A stretch of DNA of 64,000 nucleotides from Musa acuminata AAA Group (Eukaryota > Streptophyta > Magnoliopsida > Zingiberales > Musaceae), in assembly GCF_036884655.1 (NCBI RefSeq), contig NC_088345.1, positions 18,447,001-18,511,000 on the forward strand. Reading direction: 5' to 3'. The notes beneath the pieces were generated by a model. It ran no database searches. It worked only from the letters and a program-made list of their open reading frames with translations, and had not been told where the DNA came from. Positions 60,923-64,000 of the stretch are shown here, in pieces. A program made the translations under genes and the position numbers. Positions within the stretch are counted from its first letter, which is position 1. Each line of letters begins with the position of its first letter.

Positions 60923-62546
60923 TGTAGGGAAATCTAAGGCGACATCACATGCATAGCAAAAGAATAGAAAACAAAAATCCCCAAATTTTCCAATGATGTG
61001 TTCGTCATCGTGTGAAGATTGGTGCGTAAAATCTTCAAAATCGAAAACTGCATATATAAAATATTATGTTTTACCTAGGGAGATTATATATCTCTGAATC
61101 CCTATAGATCTGTATGAGAGGATGAAGGAGGTCAAGCGTCCTCTCTAACGGTGATTCACACAATAGGGCTATGATGATGCTCCTTAAATCGCTACCCAAA
61201 TCTCCACAACTACTATCTAAGGAGGAGAAGAGAAGAGGAGAATAGGAGGTGGCAAGCAAGAAAACCTCAGCATATGGGTGTTTGGTTCCCTCCTATTTAT
61301 AGAGGCCTCCTATCAACTTAACCCTATTGGATCCTACTATATTGAGTATTGGATTTCCATCCAACTACACAAGCCTCCTAGATTAGTGGATCTCTATCCA
61401 ATAATCTTCTCATTTGCTCTTATTAGATCTCATCCATAAGATCTAATCATTCAGGGGCTTATTATATGTCCAATAAAATAGGGGCTCCGACGGATATCTC
61501 ATATCTGATTCTCTACTCATCGCAATGCCTACCATATGTATAGACCCTCTAAGCCCAATATTGAACTAGTTGTGAGTCATACCTATCAGAACTTCTTCTG
61601 GCTCAATGAATTATTATTTTCATAATAATTCACTCGACACATTGACTGCAAACGTACTAGGCCACTACGCCGTAGTCCCTAGACGATATAAGAGAATTCA
61701 ATCCTTTGGACCTATCTATCCTTAGTTATTATGTACCTATAGTCCCTCATCAATCTAATATTTCAAAGACCATATATCGGGTATGGTACTGTCAAACTCA
61801 TACAATTTCTATTTGAGTCTCACTCTAATCAGATCCTCCCGAAGAACTCTTTCTCTCTCAATTTGAATGACTCTGGCTAGGGATTTATCTGAGCAAGAAT
61901 ACATGTGATATTTCTCTCATGAAACCGTAAGTAGATGATCTTCTATTGATACTCAATAGTCCTCGTAAAGTTGACTACCACTCCCGATGACCGATTGTGC
62001 TAGATTTGAAACTTCTATGCCTATAAGTCTGGTATCAAAGAGTAGAGTACTCATACAGGATATTCTTGATGTCTCAAGTCTAAGGACCAAGTATACCATT
62101 GGGACAATGGAATCGCTCTCTGATAATGAGATATCATTAACTATCTAGCATTCCGTGAGCGGATCAATCATGAACTCATTCTCCAATGAGCACCTGCACT
62201 GTAGCCCTAGTGTCCCTACACAAGCAACTATGAGACCAACTGCCTCTATCATATGGATGGGTATACAGCACATTAGTCTATCCGGTTATCTCGATGTCCC
62301 TTTCGAGTAACCTATGACCAGGATTATGTAAGGTCTGTATTTAAAAGTGAATTGATCTCATTATCGTGATCTTATCACGATCTGATTCTCATTATATAGA
62401 TCCATGTATATCATAATATATATGCAAATATGCAACAAGTAATATAAAGTGATAAAATATTAAAATATAATAAGTAAAAAGAATACGTATCATATCACAC
62501 GTGCCATCACTCACGTAATTGGCTTATATGACACCTATGACTAGCA
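60923..62546 (-). repeat. Copia-B solo LTR with perfect target duplication
   Basis: Starts TGTAGGGAAATC and ends GACTAGCA, full length for this family plus small insertions (1624 bases). It is flanked by CCATA at 60918-60922 and 62547-62551. With no internal region it is a classic solo LTR left by LTR-LTR recombination. It is inserted into a copia-B LTR of opposite orientation. Confidence 0.9.
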
Positions 62547-63225
62547 CCATATGCTAGTTTCTTTTTTGCTATCATCTTTTATTCTCCTCTCTTCCTCTCC
62601 TCCTCAACCTGTAGCCCCTATTTGGGGTATACGGATAGCAAGAAGGGGCATTCCCTTTTTTATTATATGGTGCGCGTAGCGAGGAGGATTGTGCAGTGAT
62701 TTGTAAAGCATCTTCGTAGCCCTTACCATGTGGATCACCGCTAAAGAGGAGGATAGTTAACTTCCTTTATCCTCACCCATAGATATATAAAAATTTAGGA
62801 ATATACGATCTCCCTAGGTAACAAAATCACCTATGTATGCACAGTTTTTTGGTTTTACGAATTTTTGCGCATCAATCCTTGCACAACAATGAAAACTTAT
62901 TTTTTAAGGAAATTCTAGGATTTTTTTTCTATTCTTCTGCTGCACATGTGATGTCACTCTAAATTTCCCAATAGTGATATCGAAGCCAGGTTGCTCTTGA
63001 AAAAGATTGGTTTTTAAACTGTGTGTTATGTTAAATCACGTAGAATTATTTTATGCGATTGCTGTGATATTTTTGTTGTAGTATTGAAATCTATACTACA
63101 CTTTTTTCTTGCTATTAAAGAGGTAGTTTAGAGAGGGCTTTTGAAGTTAAAAATTGTTGATGTAAAAAGGGGAGAAAGGACAGTAATTGTTGATGCCCTA
63201 CAATTTGGCTGAAGGCTATTTGCAA
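62547..63225 (+). repeat. Copia-B 5' LTR (copy 1) end, primer site and leader
   Basis: The LTR ends at about 62972 (TTTCCCAATA). The next bases, TGATATCGAAGCCAGGTTG (about 62975-62993), are a mutated tRNA-iMet primer site. The following TCTTGAAAAAGATTGGTTTT matches the reverse of the copia-B leader edge at 27530-27558. So copy 1 was the 5' LTR of a plus-strand copia-B element whose leader is preserved only to about 63225. Confidence 0.75.
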
Positions 63226-63823
63226 TATTGGCCGAGAGCACATCTCATTGGAGAATGAGTTCACTTATTGATCCGTTCATAGAATGCTAGATTGTTAATG
63301 ATGCCTTATTATTAGACATTGATTCCATCATCCTAATGGTGTATCTAGTCCTTAGACCTGAGAAACTAAAGATGTCCTATATGAGTACTCCACTCTTTGA
63401 TACAGGACTTATAAGCCTAGAAGATCCAAATCTAACACAGTTGGTCATCATGAGTGGCAGCTAATCTTCTAAGTGCTATTGAGTGTCGATAGAGGATCAT
63501 CCAATTTTGGTGTCATAAGAGGAATATCACATATGTTCTTGCTCAAACAAATCCCTAACCAGAGTCATTCAGATTTAGAGAGAAAGAGTTCTCTAGGAGA
63601 ATTCGATTAGAGTGAGACTTGAGTAGAAACCATATGGGCCTAATAGTATCATGCCCAGTATATGGTCTTTAAGATATTAGATGAATGAGGGACTATAGAT
63701 ACATGGTAACTAAGGAAAGACAAGTCCAATGGATTGGATTCGCCTATATCGTTTGGGACTACGGCGTAGTAGCCTAGTACATCTGAAGTCGATGAGTCGA
63801 GTGAATTATTATGGAGATAATAA
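63226..63823 (+). repeat. Copia-B LTR fragment (copy 4)
   Basis: From GAGCACATCTCATTGGAG to GGAGATAATAA it matches the middle of plus-oriented copia-B LTRs, including GACTACGGCGTAGTAGCC at about 63758. It is truncated on the left and interrupted on the right, just inside the loop of the conserved inverted repeat, by a Sirevirus LTR. Confidence 0.75.
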
Positions 63824-64000
63824 TGTTGAATCTCATATTTTGATGATGAAACTAATTGATTGTGTTTATATGTTTAACTGCATTTTGAGTGATGCAGGTC
63901 TACTCGATCAGGATTAGACAATTAACGCAGGGGGAATTGACGTTGCGTCGGAGGAGATCACGTTAGGATATTGGATGGCAGAAGGCTTCAGACATCGGGC
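63824..64000 (+). repeat. Start of a plus-oriented Sirevirus LTR (runs off window)
   Basis: TGTTGAATCTCATATTTTGA is the reverse of the Sirevirus LTR end seen at 59385-59398 and 52180. Orientation is opposite to elements 1-3. Only 177 bases are inside the window. Confidence 0.7.

Overview
The window is plant nuclear DNA from a repeat-rich genome. It has one complete protein-coding gene at the left edge, a trihelix transcription factor at 1529-2803 (minus strand). The rest is almost entirely nested LTR retrotransposons plus about 7.7 kb that reads like plant mitochondrial spacer DNA. Long Sirevirus-type Ty1/copia elements, long-LTR Ty3/gypsy elements and AT-rich spacer suggest a monocot. A Zingiberales or Musaceae source is a guess from repeat style, not shown by any marker.

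Layout. 1-4467: trihelix gene with its flanks. 4468-12459: Sirevirus-type copia element 1 (minus strand, decayed). 12460-13710: unassigned spacer. 13711-17274 and 48314-49625: the two separated parts of Sirevirus element 2, split inside gag. 17275-48313: a plus-oriented gypsy LTR inserted there with a 5-bp target duplication (CTTAC/CTCAC). That LTR is itself split by a block of about 27 kb (18381-45543). The block is [13 protein letters not shown] DNA (18381-19366, 33607-38051, 43319-45543) holding a rearranged minus-strand gypsy element (19367-33606) and a Tork/TNT1-like copia element (38052-43318, TSD GTTGG/GTTAG). A much younger copia element ('copia-B', 20396-29071, minus) sits inside the gypsy element. 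Its LTRs look nearly identical and its gag-pol is broken only by one TAG stop and one small frameshift.

49626-63823 is a stack of copia-B LTRs in both orientations. One is a solo LTR with a perfect CCATA duplication (60923-62546). Sirevirus element 3 (50914-59398, minus, TSD CGCTA/CACTA) is inserted into another. At 63824 a further Sirevirus LTR starts in plus orientation and runs off the window.

The retroelement genes run in the usual copia order (gag, protease, integrase, reverse transcriptase, RNase H) or are gypsy RNase H/integrase remnants. Every copy seen here carries stops, frameshifts or lost catalytic residues, so none should move autonomously as read. I found no tRNA, rRNA, CRISPR array or bacterial-type system. 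The notable signals are structural: the order of nesting, the [13 protein letters not shown] insert with a direct duplication of about 280 bp, the gypsy/copia-B chimera with mismatched flanks, a stop codon shared by three Sirevirus copies just before the protease motif, and several minisatellites and hairpins inside LTRs and leaders.
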